64,000 nt of DNA from an uncultured Dorea sp. (GCA_947063855.1 CAMSTW010000007.1:1-64000); one strand, 5' to 3'; positions 17,818 through 26,995 are shown, counted from the first letter of the stretch. Numbers and translations are program-made. Notes: generated by a model from the sequence alone, not told the origin.

Positions 17818-19338
17818 ATGGAAAAATTAAAAGTTTTTATCAACGGTGAATTTGTAGAATCCAAGACAGACGTATGGTATGACCTTCACAATCCGTCTAC
17901 AGGAGAGATTACCGGACAGGCGCCTTGCTGTACGACAGAAGAGGTGGAAGCGGCGGTTCAGGCTGCCAAGGCGGCGTTCCCGGGATGGAGCGGCACTCCG
18001 GCGATCAAGAGGGCGCAGATCATGTACAAGATCCGTGAGCTTATTATCCGCGACTATGAAGAACTGACCTACACGGTAGCGGAAGAGAACGGAAAGACCT
18101 GGGGCGAGGCTGACGGCGACGTTGCCAAGGCAAAGGAAGGAACAGAACTTGCGACACAGGTTACGTCTCTGATGATGGGCGAGTCCATGATGGACGCTTC
18201 CCGCGGATACGACACTGTAAAATACCGCGAGCCTCTGGGTGTATTCGCAGGGATTGCGCCTGTAAACTTCCCGGCTATGATCCCATTTGGATGGATGGCT
18301 CCTACCTGTATCGCAACCGGTAATACTATGGTGCTAAAGGCCGCGTCACTGACGCCAAGGACGGCGCTTAAGCTTGCCGCGATCTACAAAGAAGCAGGCG
18401 TTCCGGACGGCGTTATCAACGTAATCACATGCTCCAGAAATGAGGTTGACCTTCTCCTGAACCATAAGGATATCAGAGGCATCTCCTTCGTGGGTTCTAC
18501 TCCGGTAGGCAAGTCCGTTTACCAGAGAGGCGCGGCCAACGGCAAACGTGTACAGGCGCTGTGCCAGGCGAAGAACCATGCACTGGTTATGGCAGACTGT
18601 GCGCTTGAGAGAACCGTTGCAGGCGTGATTAACTCTGCATTTGGATGTGCCGGACAGAGATGTATGGCTCTTAGCTGTATCGTAGTTGAGGAAGCGATTG
18701 CCGACAAGTTCGTAGAAGAACTGGTAAGACAGGCGAAACAGGTCATCCCGACCAAGGCCTACGACAGGTCTCACGGGAAGGGGGTTAAGACCATCGGGCC
18801 AATCACATACGAGAAGCATTATCAGGAAGTACTCCGTGATATCCAAAAAGGCATCGACGAAGGCGCGAAGCTGGTTCTCGACGGACGTAACCCGGAGGTT
18901 CCGGAGGATATGAAGAACGGATACTTCGTAGCTCCGACCATCTTCGATCATGTGACACAGGATATGAGCATCGGACGCGAGGAGATCTTTGCTCCGGTTC
19001 TTACGGTAAAACGCTGCAAAGACTTCGAAGAAGGCCTTGCCATGATGAACGAGAATCCTTATGCAAATGGTTCTGTTATCTATACACAGAGCGGATATTT
19101 TGCACGTCAGTTCACAAGATATACGGACGGCGGTATGGTCGGCGTAAACGTAGGCGTTCCGGTGCCGATCGGATTCTTCCCGTTCTCAGGCCACAAGGAT
19201 TCCTTCTTCGGCGACCTGCACTGCCTGGGCAAGGATGCTTACCGCTTCTATACAGAGTCAAAGACCGTGACCACACACTGGTTTGACGAGGAAGAGAAGA
19301 AGACGATCGAAGTATCTACATGGGACGGAACGATTTAG
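17818..19338 (+). CDS. iolA: Methylmalonate-semialdehyde / malonate-semialdehyde dehydrogenase
   Basis: 506 residues of the CoA-acylating aldehyde dehydrogenase family (MMSDH). It oxidises malonate semialdehyde, the last inositol intermediate, to acetyl-CoA and CO2 with NAD+. The substrate-entry stretch NFPAMIPFGWMAP and the catalytic GQRCMALS with Cys282 are present. The ATG at 17818 follows AAAAGGAG; the ATG at 17791 has no site. It lies 77 bases after iolB in the same direction. A short hairpin (19404-19436) separates it from the alcohol dehydrogenase. Confidence 0.94.
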   Translation: MEKLKVFINGEFVESKTDVWYDLHNPSTGEITGQAPCCTTEEVEAAVQAAKAAFPGWSGTPAIKRAQIMYKIRELIIRDYEELTYTVAEENGKTWGEADGDVAKAKEGTELATQVTSLMMGESMMDASRGYDTVKYREPLGVFAGIAPVNFPAMIPFGWMAPTCIATGNTMVLKAASLTPRTALKLAAIYKEAGVPDGVINVITCSRNEVDLLLNHKDIRGISFVGSTPVGKSVYQRGAANGKRVQALCQAKNHALVMADCALERTVAGVINSAFGCAGQRCMALSCIVVEEAIADKFVEELVRQAKQVIPTKAYDRSHGKGVKTIGPITYEKHYQEVLRDIQKGIDEGAKLVLDGRNPEVPEDMKNGYFVAPTIFDHVTQDMSIGREEIFAPVLTVKRCKDFEEGLAMMNENPYANGSVIYTQSGYFARQFTRYTDGGMVGVNVGVPVPIGFFPFSGHKDSFFGDLHCLGKDAYRFYTESKTVTTHWFDEEEKKTIEVSTWDGTI

Positions 19339-19403
19339 AGTGTGGTGATATATGAGGTGATTTGCAGTCAGTGACAGCAGGAACTGCAATGACCGTGCAG
19401 ATA

Positions 19404-19436
19404 ACCGGTCCAATCCGTCATGAAGGTTGGGCCGGT
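19404..19436 (+). terminator. Hairpin between iolA and the alcohol dehydrogenase
   Basis: ACCGGTCCAA (19404-19413) pairs with TTGGGCCGGT (19427-19436) with one G-U pair. No T-run follows, so it is more likely an mRNA-stabilising or attenuating stem than a full terminator in the 221-base gap. Confidence 0.45.
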
Positions 19437-19559
19437 ATTCATTGCCGGGATTGCATTTTCAAACATGCGCCGGGTTTTATAAGTATTGCAGGAAAAGCAG
19501 AAGGCTGGCAGTACTATAATAGCGGCAGGGTCAGAAAATAAAAAAAGAGGGAGAAGATT

Positions 19560-20711
19560 ATGGCAAGAGAATTTATCGTACCAGGACAGATTATTACCGG
19601 GGCAGGAGCGCTTCAGACGGCGGAGGAGACGTTTAAGCAGCTCGGCAGGAAAGCGATGATCGTAACGGATAAGGTGATGATCGATCTTGGAAATTGTGCA
19701 AAGGTAGAGACGGCGCTTAAGAATCAGGGCATTGCTTATACGGTTTATTCAGAGATTGTGGGCGAGCCTACGGACATCATGATTGAAAAGGGATTGGCAC
19801 AATACAGGGAAGAAGGCTGTGATTTCCTGATCGCGCTTGGCGGCGGAAGCCCGATTGATTCTATGAAAGCAATCGCATCCCTTGTGAAAAACGGCGGCAA
19901 GATCGCGGATTATATGGGGAAGGTTATCGACGTTGAGATGCCTCCGATGGCGGCAATCCCGACCACGGCAGGAACCGGGTCGGAGGCGACCCAGTTCACC
20001 ATCATCACGGATACGAAGAAAGATATCAAGATGCTGTTGAAAGGGAAGTCGCTGATGCCGACGATCGCTGTCAGCGACCCGCAGTTTACCATGACGGCGC
20101 CTCCGAAGATTACGGCTGCAACAGGTCTTGACGCGCTCTGTCATGCGATCGAGGCATATACCTCCAGACGTGCGCAGACATTGTCCGATACCTTCGCCGT
20201 ATCTGCGGTAAAGCGTATTTTCCGGTATCTTCCGGCTGCATTCCATGACGGGAAGAATGAAGAGGCAAGAATCGAGATGTCGGTAGCGGCTCTGGAAGCG
20301 GGGATTGCATTTAATAATGCGTCCGTGACTCTGATCCACGGGATGAGCCGTCCGATCGGCGCGCTGTTCCATGTGGCGCACGGTCTGTCCAATGCGATGC
20401 TGATGAAAGAGTGTCTGAGGTTTGCTCTTAGCGGAGCGTATGACCGGTTTGCAGAATTAGGAAGAAGCATCGGCGCGGCGGCAACAGAGGATACGGACGA
20501 GGTTGCAGGCGGGAAGTTCCTGCAGGCAGTGGATGAGCTGGTGGAAGAGCTTGAGACGCCGACACTTGAGGAATTCGGAATTGATAAGGATGCATTCTTT
20601 GAAGTGATTGGCAAGATGGCGTATGACGCCCTTGACAGCGGAAGCCCCCAGAACACAAGAAGAGAGATTACACAGTCAGATATAGAGCAGATGTATAAGA
20701 ACCTCTGGTAG
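19560..20711 (+). CDS. Iron-containing alcohol dehydrogenase
   Basis: 383 residues of the group III (iron-dependent) alcohol dehydrogenase family. The NAD site GGGSPIDSMKA and PTTAGTGSEATQF are present. The metal ligands lie in GLDALCHAIEAY (Asp191, His195) and in HGMSRPIGALFHVAHGLSNA. It reduces aldehydes to alcohols with NADH. Placed after iolA, it could remove malonate semialdehyde to 3-hydroxypropionate and restore NAD+; that substrate is inference. ATG 19560 follows AAAGAGGGAGAAG. It is not a standard iol gene, so it may be a lineage-specific addition. Confidence 0.9.
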   Translation: MAREFIVPGQIITGAGALQTAEETFKQLGRKAMIVTDKVMIDLGNCAKVETALKNQGIAYTVYSEIVGEPTDIMIEKGLAQYREEGCDFLIALGGGSPIDSMKAIASLVKNGGKIADYMGKVIDVEMPPMAAIPTTAGTGSEATQFTIITDTKKDIKMLLKGKSLMPTIAVSDPQFTMTAPPKITAATGLDALCHAIEAYTSRRAQTLSDTFAVSAVKRIFRYLPAAFHDGKNEEARIEMSVAALEAGIAFNNASVTLIHGMSRPIGALFHVAHGLSNAMLMKECLRFALSGAYDRFAELGRSIGAAATEDTDEVAGGKFLQAVDELVEELETPTLEEFGIDKDAFFEVIGKMAYDALDSGSPQNTRREITQSDIEQMYKNLW

Positions 20712-20738
20712 AGACTTGGCAGAGACAGGGATTGAAAA

Positions 20739-20957
20739 GGGATTACAGACGGAGATTTCAGACGCGCGATTTCCCTTGGAATCGTGAAGGTGAATATTGC
20801 GACGGCAAGCTTCAACCAGCTGACGAAGCGGGCAGAAGCGTATTTTCAGACAGAAGGGGCGCATAATTACTTCAAGCTGAATGAAGCCATGGTACAGGGT
20901 ACATATGAGAATGTACGGCATCATATAGAGGTATTCAACTGCAGGAAGCCATTATAA
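20739..20957 (+). pseudogene. Decayed 3' end of a class II aldolase (iolJ-like)
   Basis: About 72 codons in one frame (GITDGDFRRAISLGIVKVN, then IATASFNQLTKRAEAYF and a tail to TAA 20955-20957) match the C-terminal segment of class II fructose-bisphosphate / IolJ-type aldolases, including the phosphate-site GI.KVN strand. In-frame stop TGA 20733-20735 closes it upstream, and the zinc-binding N-terminal two thirds are absent. It starts right after the dehydrogenase, so an ancestral operon probably ended in this aldolase gene. Confidence 0.85.
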
Positions 20958-20968
20958 CTTTACGTTCC

Positions 20969-21064
20969 GCTGTGGATGTTTTTCATATGCACTTTCGTAA
21001 ATAATGTCCACAGCACATTAGTACAGCGTTGCAGAATTCACTGCTAATTACGCAATGCTGTACT
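20969..21064. terminator. Two consecutive hairpins at the convergent end of the iol operon
   Basis: First, GCTGTGGA (20969-20976) pairs with TCCACAGC (21007-21014). Second, AGTACAGCGTTGC (21020-21032) pairs with GCAATGCTGTACT (21052-21064), with one G-U. The second overlaps the stop codon of the leftward kinase gene. T-runs are weak, but the position between convergent genes fits a two-way terminator. Confidence 0.55.
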
Positions 21065-22346
21065 AGCCATGGACCATCACAACGACCGTAAAGGTGTCTT
21101 CATCATAGGTGATTTCCACATATCCTTCATATTTTGCCACAATCTGCTTCACATTCATAAGGCCGATCCCATGCAGGCCGGCGTCCTTCTTGCTGGTGAG
21201 GAAGCTTCCGTTTTCTTCCTTCACCTCATTTGTCTTGGCATTCACCACTTTATAACTGAAAAATCCCTTCTGGCACCGGGCCTTCACGGAGAGAAACCGT
21301 CCGGAGGTTTTTGGAATCTTCCGGCATGCCTCGATGGCGTTGTCAATGGTATTGGAGAACAGCGCGCACAGATCTATATCCTCCATCTTCGGATTCTCGG
21401 CAAGATCGATCTCGAATTCACAGTGAATCTGCGCCTCTGCCGCCAGCTGTTCCTTGCTGTTTAGAACTGCGTTTACCACATCATTGGAACAATACGCCTT
21501 TGCCGTGGCCGCGAATTCCAGGTTAAGGTCCGCAAGGTAATTCTTTGCTTCCCTGATTTTCTCTTCCGTAATGAACATACCGATGATATTCAGATGGTTC
21601 TTCATATCATGACGCAGCTTCCGTACTGTCTGCTGGTTCTTCTCGATTTCTTCGTAATAGGATTTGCGGTAGGAGAGCATCGTAAGTTCCATGTCCGCCT
21701 GAACCGCCCGCGCCATATAAGTACACAGATAGAAACACCCCAGACTGGTGAAAAGGCTTGCCGCACAGGTAGGGTACGCCAGATAAGAACTCGCCGTACG
21801 GCAGCCGTAGATTACCGATATGATTCCCGTGAAGGAAGTCATGGAGACCAGATCTATGACCATCCACATCTGCCAGGTCAGGAGACGGACCGTATCGGAA
21901 AGCCAGCTTTTCAGGCAGCGGTATATGAAATAATAGACCGGGATACGCAGAAACAAGGTGAAGGAATGTAAGAGTGTCTCTGTGTACGGGTTCATATTCT
22001 GGTTGAAGATGTAATCCCACGCCAGCGCGCCGATATCCTGAGTCATATAGGAGACAGCGGTAATGATCGGAAAGAGGATAATGGAAGCGGACAGCTTCAG
22101 ATACCATCTGCCCTTAAAAAACAGAAGAAGCGCCGACGCAAGAAGAAGCAGGCATGCAATCAGTCCCGTAAGCTCTTCCGGATAGACAACCGCCGCCACC
22201 GCCTGCATAAGAACCAGGAGAAGAAGAATATTTGCCGCCGGATGCCGCCATCTCAAAGGAAGAAAGCTCTGGATTCCGAGAAGAATCAGCCGGGAACAGG
22301 TAAGGTAGATGGATATATTTGCCGCAAATTCTATAATGCTTAACAT
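21063..22346 (-). CDS. GHKL-type sensor histidine kinase (AgrC/LytS-like)
   Basis: 427 residues. Roughly the first 200 form six or seven membrane helices. They are followed by a dimerisation helix with LRHDMKNHLNIIGMF, where the His is the likely phosphorylation site. The GHKL ATPase domain has the N-box SNTIDNAIEACRKI and the G-box KDAGLHGIGLMNVKQIVAKYEG. This is the peptide-sensing AgrC/ComD/FsrC class. It lies 66 bases downstream of its LytTR partner on the same strand. The divergent small peptide gene at 23525 and the exporter at 23905 suggest a peptide-sensing or peptide-defence role; no AgrB-type protease is present. Confidence 0.88.
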   Translation of the reverse strand: MLSIIEFAANISIYLTCSRLILLGIQSFLPLRWRHPAANILLLLVLMQAVAAVVYPEELTGLIACLLLLASALLLFFKGRWYLKLSASIILFPIITAVSYMTQDIGALAWDYIFNQNMNPYTETLLHSFTLFLRIPVYYFIYRCLKSWLSDTVRLLTWQMWMVIDLVSMTSFTGIISVIYGCRTASSYLAYPTCAASLFTSLGCFYLCTYMARAVQADMELTMLSYRKSYYEEIEKNQQTVRKLRHDMKNHLNIIGMFITEEKIREAKNYLADLNLEFAATAKAYCSNDVVNAVLNSKEQLAAEAQIHCEFEIDLAENPKMEDIDLCALFSNTIDNAIEACRKIPKTSGRFLSVKARCQKGFFSYKVVNAKTNEVKEENGSFLTSKKDAGLHGIGLMNVKQIVAKYEGYVEITYDEDTFTVVVMVHG

Positions 22347-22412
22347 AGAAAGACCTCCGTTTTATGAATGGATTCGGAACTTTTCGAATCCCCCCATACC
22401 TGTATGAAGGGA

Positions 22413-23114
22413 TTACTTTAACATGTATCTGGCAAATGCAATGGAGAATTCCTGCCTGCAGGAACGGCTTATGGGGAGTGAGGTCCCGCCCGCCAGCACT
22501 TCATTGCCGTCGATTTTCTCTACGAATCTTAGGTTCACCAGATATCTGCTGTGTATCCGGACAAAGGCTTCCCCAAGGGTGTCCGCCGCGTCTTTAAGCT
22601 TCCCGTAGAAGGTATAAGTCTCGTCTTCTGTTACCAGATTCAGCAGGCGCTTCTCACTGAAAATGTATATGATGCTGCTTATTGGGACGCGGACACTGCC
22701 GGAACGCTGTTCGATCACATAGTATTTTTCGGCAGAAAGTTCCAGTTCGTTAAGCGCTCTTAGCAGGACGGAGTGGATCTTGGGAGGCTCATAAGGCTTC
22801 AGGATATAATCCAGGGCCCGGACCTCATAGCCCTGGAACACAAAATCAGGATGTGAGGTCACAAAGATGATCACAGACTGCCGGTTCATGGAGCGTAAGT
22901 TTTTGGCCGTCTCCATTCCATTCAGGGCGCCCATCTCGATATCCAGAAAGATGATCTGGAAATTCGTCTGTCTGTGTTTCCTTATCAGATCTTCTCCGCA
23001 GGAAAATTCTGTGATACGATATTCGGTTCCCGACAGGTCAAGCCTGGTGCCAAGGATCTTTTTCAGGTCATTCCGGTATATTTTCTCATCGTCGCATATT
23101 GCAAGTTCTAACAT
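22413..23114 (-). CDS. LytTR-family response regulator
   Basis: 233 residues. The receiver domain (1-120) has the acidic pair in AICDDEKIY, phosphoacceptor Asp58 in IIFLDIEMG and the lysine in YILKPYEPP. Residues about 135-230 are a LytTR DNA-binding domain (RSGSVRVPISSIIYIFSEKR; FVRIHSRYLVNLRFVEKI; LPISRSCRQEF). The family binds paired 9-bp direct repeats and usually controls virulence, bacteriocin or competence genes. The ATG at 23114 follows AAAAAGGA; in-frame codons to 23240 lack a ribosome site. Its promoter is at 23257-23285, and the leader can fold (GGCATACG/CGTATGCC, 23220-23238). Confidence 0.92.
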   Translation of the reverse strand: MLELAICDDEKIYRNDLKKILGTRLDLSGTEYRITEFSCGEDLIRKHRQTNFQIIFLDIEMGALNGMETAKNLRSMNRQSVIIFVTSHPDFVFQGYEVRALDYILKPYEPPKIHSVLLRALNELELSAEKYYVIEQRSGSVRVPISSIIYIFSEKRLLNLVTEDETYTFYGKLKDAADTLGEAFVRIHSRYLVNLRFVEKIDGNEVLAGGTSLPISRSCRQEFSIAFARYMLK

Positions 23115-23256
23115 TGTGTTTTCAATCCTTTTTGTAGTTGTAATTTTCACTGTGTGCCAGTGGCATATGTTCAGCGCGGACCGCAGCATTCTGTCTGTCC
23201 GCAATGGCAGGCGCCCGCCGGCATACGGTACGTATGCCATATATGCGTGCAGATTT

Positions 23257-23285
23257 ATGATACCCTAATATATACAGTTTGTCGA
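23257..23285 (-). promoter_or_regulatory. Promoter of the LytTR / kinase operon
   Basis: On the minus strand, TCGACA (23280-23285), 17 bases, TATCAT (23257-23262). The leader of about 135 bases contains the 8-bp palindrome 23220-23238 and a GCGGAC/GTCCGC pairing, so translation control is possible. Confidence 0.6.
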
Positions 23286-23316
23286 GTGATAGTGTTGGAT
23301 TCTTAAGCAGGTTATA

Positions 23317-23345
23317 TTGTATTCTGATATTTCGCATGATATAAT
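23317..23345 (+). promoter_or_regulatory. Promoter for the ATPase stub and small peptide
   Basis: TTGTAT (23317-23322), 17 bases, perfect TATAAT (23340-23345). It is back to back with the LytTR promoter, only 32 bases away, so binding of one regulator could affect both. The transcript would run through the stub at 23380, the peptide at 23525 and end at the terminator at 23700-23745. Confidence 0.6.
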
Positions 23346-23379
23346 CGAATCATTCAGATATTAACGGGGAGGTTGTTGC

Positions 23380-23481
23380 ATGAATGAAGACAGGGCAGGA
23401 ATCGGATATCAGAATTTTGAAGAGATAAGAACCGGACACATATTCTATATTGATAAAGCAGATTTCATCAGACAGCGGTAG
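23380..23481 (+). pseudogene. 5' stub of an AAA-ATPase-like / nuclease family gene
   Basis: A 33-codon frame with a good ribosome site (GGGGAGG) encodes GIGYQNFEEIRTGHIFYIDK followed by ADFIRQR and a stop. This is the conserved N-terminus (...F..IR....YVDK) of the PF09820 family seen intact at 1138 and 6449. The P-loop and all later parts are gone. The frame keeps its own promoter at 23317-23345. A cut-down leader role for the downstream peptide is possible but unproven. Confidence 0.75.
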
Positions 23482-23524
23482 GAATATTGGTATGCAAAGC
23501 AGAGATTGAATTGGGGGAATGCGA

Positions 23525-23701
23525 TTGAAAGAAAAGATTTATAAATTATTTCTTGCTCTGATGGTGGGGCTGACTCTGGGCTCGGGTCCTGCAGCCCAGA
23601 ATGAGGTACGTAAGATGCTTGAAGCCTTTTCGAAGACAAGCTATGTGCAGGTTCAGGAGCTTGATGAGGAAGAAGATGAGCAGGAAGACTTCACATATTA
23701 G
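23525..23701 (+). CDS. Small exported-peptide candidate
   Basis: 58 residues if started at TTG 23525 (six bases after GGGGGA); ATG 23519 gives 60, but the ribosome site would then be almost adjacent. A Lys-rich start and hydrophobic run (KIYKLFLALMVGLTLGSG) resemble a signal sequence, possibly cleaved near SGPAAQ. The remainder is a short helix-like middle (NEVRKMLEAF) and a strongly acidic end (ELDEEEDEQEDF). It is monocistronic with a perfect terminator. It lies between a LytTR/GHKL pair and an ABC exporter, which suggests a secreted signal or antimicrobial-type peptide. There is no cysteine or double-glycine leader. I do not recognise the family. Confidence 0.6.
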   Translation: MKEKIYKLFLALMVGLTLGSGPAAQNEVRKMLEAFSKTSYVQVQELDEEEDEQEDFTY

Positions 23702-23745
23702 TATAGTCCACAGTAAGGTGATTTGTGTGGACTATACTATTTTTT
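23700..23745 (+). terminator. Rho-independent terminator of the peptide gene
   Basis: AGTATAGTCCACA (23700-23712) pairs perfectly with TGTGGACTATACT (23726-23738) and is followed by ATTTTTTT. The stem overlaps the last base of the stop codon. Confidence 0.88.
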
Positions 23746-23801
23746 TGGCTTATAGGAAATTGCGGGTTCCAATAAAACTATAGTTCAGGAAACCACCGAA
23801 T

Positions 23802-23830
23802 TTTACAAAATAGCGTCAAAACTTTACATT
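23802..23830 (+). promoter_or_regulatory. Promoter of the ABC exporter operon
   Basis: TTTACA (23802-23807), 17 bases, TACATT (23825-23830), 75 bases before the ATPase start. The tight, A/T-rich upstream sequence is a plausible LytTR target, but no clear pair of 9-bp repeats was identified. Confidence 0.5.
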
Positions 23831-23904
23831 TCAGTAAATAGAATTCCCCGCTTTCCTTTTATAAAATAAAACTATCAGATAAAAGGTAACGAGGAGGAAC
23901 GACT

Positions 23905-24570
23905 ATGAGCATACTGAATGCATGCAATTTAAAAAAATATTACGGAAGGGAAGAAAGCCTTGTGAAAGCGCTGGACGATGTAAACGTGTCCATCGAGGCA
24001 GGGCAGTTTGCCGCCATCATCGGGACGTCCGGCAGTGGGAAATCCACCCTGCTTAACATGCTTGGCGGGCTGGATACCCCTACCTTTGGCAGCGTGAAGG
24101 TGGAGGATGAGAGCCTTGAGCAGATGACCGAAGAACAGCTTACGGTGTTCAGGCGCCGCCGGATCGGTTTTATCTTCCAGAACTATAACCTCATCCCATA
24201 TCTTACCGTGTATGAGAATATCGTACTGCCGGTCCGCCTGGACGGGAAGAGCGAGGATAAAGATTTCTTAAGAGAGATTGTACATTTTCTGGAACTTGAC
24301 GAGAAGCTTCATAATTTCCCGGGCCATCTCTCGGGCGGCCAGCAGCAGAGGGTGGCGATTGCCCGTGCGCTGGTGTCGAAGCCGGCGATCATCCTGGCGG
24401 ACGAACCCACCGGGAATCTGGACAGCCGTACCAGCGACAAGGTAATCGACCTTCTGAAGATGACCAGCGAGATGTTCCACCAGACGATTGTAATGATCAC
24501 GCACAACCCGGAGATTGCAAAGAAGGCGGATGTGAGGATACGCATTGAAGACGGCAGGATCCATGTATAA
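23905..24570 (+). CDS. ABC exporter ATPase (MacB/LolD/BceA type)
   Basis: 221 residues, a full ABC ATPase: Walker [10 protein letters not shown] (40-48), Q-loop FQNYNLIPY, signature LSGGQ (142-146), Walker [12 protein letters not shown] (163-173) and the H-loop in MITHNPEIA. The PTGNLDS form is typical of MacB/BceA exporters that work with FtsX-like permeases. Ribosome site GAGGAGG. The permease follows 13 bases after the stop. Position beside a LytTR/kinase pair suggests peptide export or peptide-antibiotic resistance. Confidence 0.93.
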   Translation: MSILNACNLKKYYGREESLVKALDDVNVSIEAGQFAAIIGTSGSGKSTLLNMLGGLDTPTFGSVKVEDESLEQMTEEQLTVFRRRRIGFIFQNYNLIPYLTVYENIVLPVRLDGKSEDKDFLREIVHFLELDEKLHNFPGHLSGGQQQRVAIARALVSKPAIILADEPTGNLDSRTSDKVIDLLKMTSEMFHQTIVMITHNPEIAKKADVRIRIEDGRIHV

Positions 24571-24583
24571 GGAGGGAGAAGAG

Positions 24584-26995
24584 ATGAGCAGCAAGAGAAT
24601 CACAGCAAGTATGATTGCCCGGATGTCGAAGCAGAGCCTACGGTCAGGTCGTATGAGAAATATATTCGTGATGGTTACGATTGCCCTGGCGTCGGCGCTT
24701 CTGACGGCGATCCTTATGTTTTCGGCAGGACAGAAGCAGCGGGAGAAGAATGCGCTGTCCGGCCGTCAGCAGGTGGGCTTCTATGAGCTTACCGACAGTC
24801 AGATGGAGAAGCTTGTTAAGGATGAACGGATTGCTTACCAGATACAGGTGAAGTCAGGAGTCTTATCCAAGATGGACGGTTTTGACGTCATGCCCTATTA
24901 TGTGAGTGAACTGTCTGACCAGATCCGGGTGGGAGAGTTAGAAGACGGAAGGCTTCCAAAAGCAGAAGACGAGATTGCCGTGCAGGCGGCGATGCTTGAG
25001 AAGATGGATGTCATGCCTTCTGTGGGCAGCAGCGTAACCTTCTCCTTTTATGACGGCGGCACGGAGACATTTACCGTAACAGGAATCTTAAAGGGCAGCG
25101 CTTCGGCCAGGCAGTTCTCCGTATTTCTCTCGGAAAAGTATGCGAGGAATGGAAGCCAGCTAAAAGACAGGCCCTTCGAAGTGTATGCGAAGCTCTGCGG
25201 CGCGTCGGACATGGGAGCAGAGGAATGCAGGGAACTGATGTATCAGGTCGGAAGCGACGCCGGGATTGAGCGGAAATATGTGGCGCCGTCAAAGGCATTT
25301 CTCGATACCTTATCGGTCGATATGCAGTCTGTTACCATCTATGGCATGGTGGGTATGGTAATCCTGCTTGCCTGCATCCTGGTGGTCTACGGTGTGTTCT
25401 ATCTGTCGGTGATCGGCAGGATCCATCAGTTCGGGCAGCTTCGGACGATCGGCATGACGAAGAAGCAGATGAGGAAATTCGTTTCCCGTGAGGGAGGCTT
25501 TTTGTTCCTTGGGTCATCCCCGGCTGGTATCGCAGTCGGCGCGATCGCGGGATATCTCATGATTCCCGATGGTTTCCATCCCGTGAATCTGCTGCTGGTT
25601 GTACTGTTTGTATTCACGGTTGTATACGTGATCACGATGATATCCGTGCATAAGCCGGCGCGTCTTGCCTCGGCGGTCTCTCCTATGGAGGCGCTGCGCT
25701 ATGTGCCGGAGGATACCATGGATAAGGCCGGGAACAGGAAGATGTGCCGGAAGCTTACGCCGCTTTCTTTAGGCATAATGAACTTTGCAAAGAACAGGAA
25801 GAAGACGGTGATCACCATGCTCTCCCTGGGGCTTGGCGGAATCCTCTTCATGACGGCGGCAGCCTATATGTCTTCCTTTGACATGGAAGGGTTCGCAAGG
25901 CAGGGGGATTTTACAGACGCGGAATTCGACATATATTATTCTTCGTCGGCGGTTGAACTGGATGAATACGGTAAGAGCGGACTGCAGGCGTCCGTGCCCC
26001 TTGGCGAAGATATGATAAAGGAAATCTTAAGCCTTGACGGAGTGAAGAAGATTACGGAGATCAAAGACCTTGGAATCAATTTTGATTATCCGAAACATGA
26101 TGAATACGATACGGACGACGGGATAGGCCTGCTGACCGAAGAAGAGGCCGGCATGATCGGCAGCTATCTGAAAGACGGAAGCGCGGACTATGAGAAGCTC
26201 ATGAGCGGCGATTATGTCCTTGTGGCGGGAAACGATACTGTGAAGGAGATCTATGGATGGGAATTTGAGACGGGCGACCGTATCACGCTGCATTTTTACG
26301 ACGGCAGCGGGATGGCAGAGAAAGAAGTGACCATACTTGGCATATTAGACCAGCAGTATGTTGTGGACCACAAAGGGCTTGATGAGGGATGGTTCCTGAT
26401 GCCGGAAGCAGCGGCTTTGACGCTTGTGTCTTATGACTGTCTAAATGGGCGCCTGCTAATATCAACGGAACCTGAGAAGGAAGCCGGGATTGGAGAATAC
26501 CTGGCACAGATGATTGCCGACAGACCCGAGTTAGACATGGAGACCCTTGCGGAACGTAGGGTACAATACGAACAGAATGCGAATCAGCTCTTTGGCGCCA
26601 TCAGCGGCCTTGCAGTCTTTATCATGATGTTCAGTATCTTAAGCATGATGAATACGCTGATCACCAATATCGTAACACGGAAGAAGGAGCTTGCCATGCT
26701 TGAATCCATCGGCATGAGCAAGGGGCAGTTGAGGAGAATGCTTCTTGCGGAAAGCCTGTTCCTGGTGCTTGTCACGGTGGGCGTGACGATGACGGCGGGG
26801 ACAGCCTGCGGGTATGTGTTAAGCCATATGCTCTACAATATGGGCGTGTCCTATATGGCGTTCCGGTTCCCAACAGTTTTAGCCCTTGCTTATGCGGGCG
26901 TGCTGATCTTCGTGCCGCTGGTTATTACCTTTGTGTCCATGCATGGTTTTTCACAGGAAGCATTGGTGGAACGGCTGAGGGGGATGGAAAATTAG
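24584..26995 (+). CDS. FtsX-like ABC exporter permease
   Basis: 803 residues. One N-terminal helix ([23 protein letters not shown], from about residue 25) precedes an extracellular segment. A three-helix FtsX block follows around 250-350, then a second helix and extracellular region, and a C-terminal three-helix block ([58 protein letters not shown]). The double-FtsX layout is that of Bce/YtrF-type exporters. ATG 24584 follows AAGGAGGGAG; the upstream in-frame TTG at 24545 overlaps the ATPase gene and is unlikely. It partners the ATPase; substrate unknown, a peptide being the best guess. Confidence 0.9.
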   Translation: MSSKRITASMIARMSKQSLRSGRMRNIFVMVTIALASALLTAILMFSAGQKQREKNALSGRQQVGFYELTDSQMEKLVKDERIAYQIQVKSGVLSKMDGFDVMPYYVSELSDQIRVGELEDGRLPKAEDEIAVQAAMLEKMDVMPSVGSSVTFSFYDGGTETFTVTGILKGSASARQFSVFLSEKYARNGSQLKDRPFEVYAKLCGASDMGAEECRELMYQVGSDAGIERKYVAPSKAFLDTLSVDMQSVTIYGMVGMVILLACILVVYGVFYLSVIGRIHQFGQLRTIGMTKKQMRKFVSREGGFLFLGSSPAGIAVGAIAGYLMIPDGFHPVNLLLVVLFVFTVVYVITMISVHKPARLASAVSPMEALRYVPEDTMDKAGNRKMCRKLTPLSLGIMNFAKNRKKTVITMLSLGLGGILFMTAAAYMSSFDMEGFARQGDFTDAEFDIYYSSSAVELDEYGKSGLQASVPLGEDMIKEILSLDGVKKITEIKDLGINFDYPKHDEYDTDDGIGLLTEEEAGMIGSYLKDGSADYEKLMSGDYVLVAGNDTVKEIYGWEFETGDRITLHFYDGSGMAEKEVTILGILDQQYVVDHKGLDEGWFLMPEAAALTLVSYDCLNGRLLISTEPEKEAGIGEYLAQMIADRPELDMETLAERRVQYEQNANQLFGAISGLAVFIMMFSILSMMNTLITNIVTRKKELAMLESIGMSKGQLRRMLLAESLFLVLVTVGVTMTAGTACGYVLSHMLYNMGVSYMAFRFPTVLALAYAGVLIFVPLVITFVSMHGFSQEALVERLRGMEN

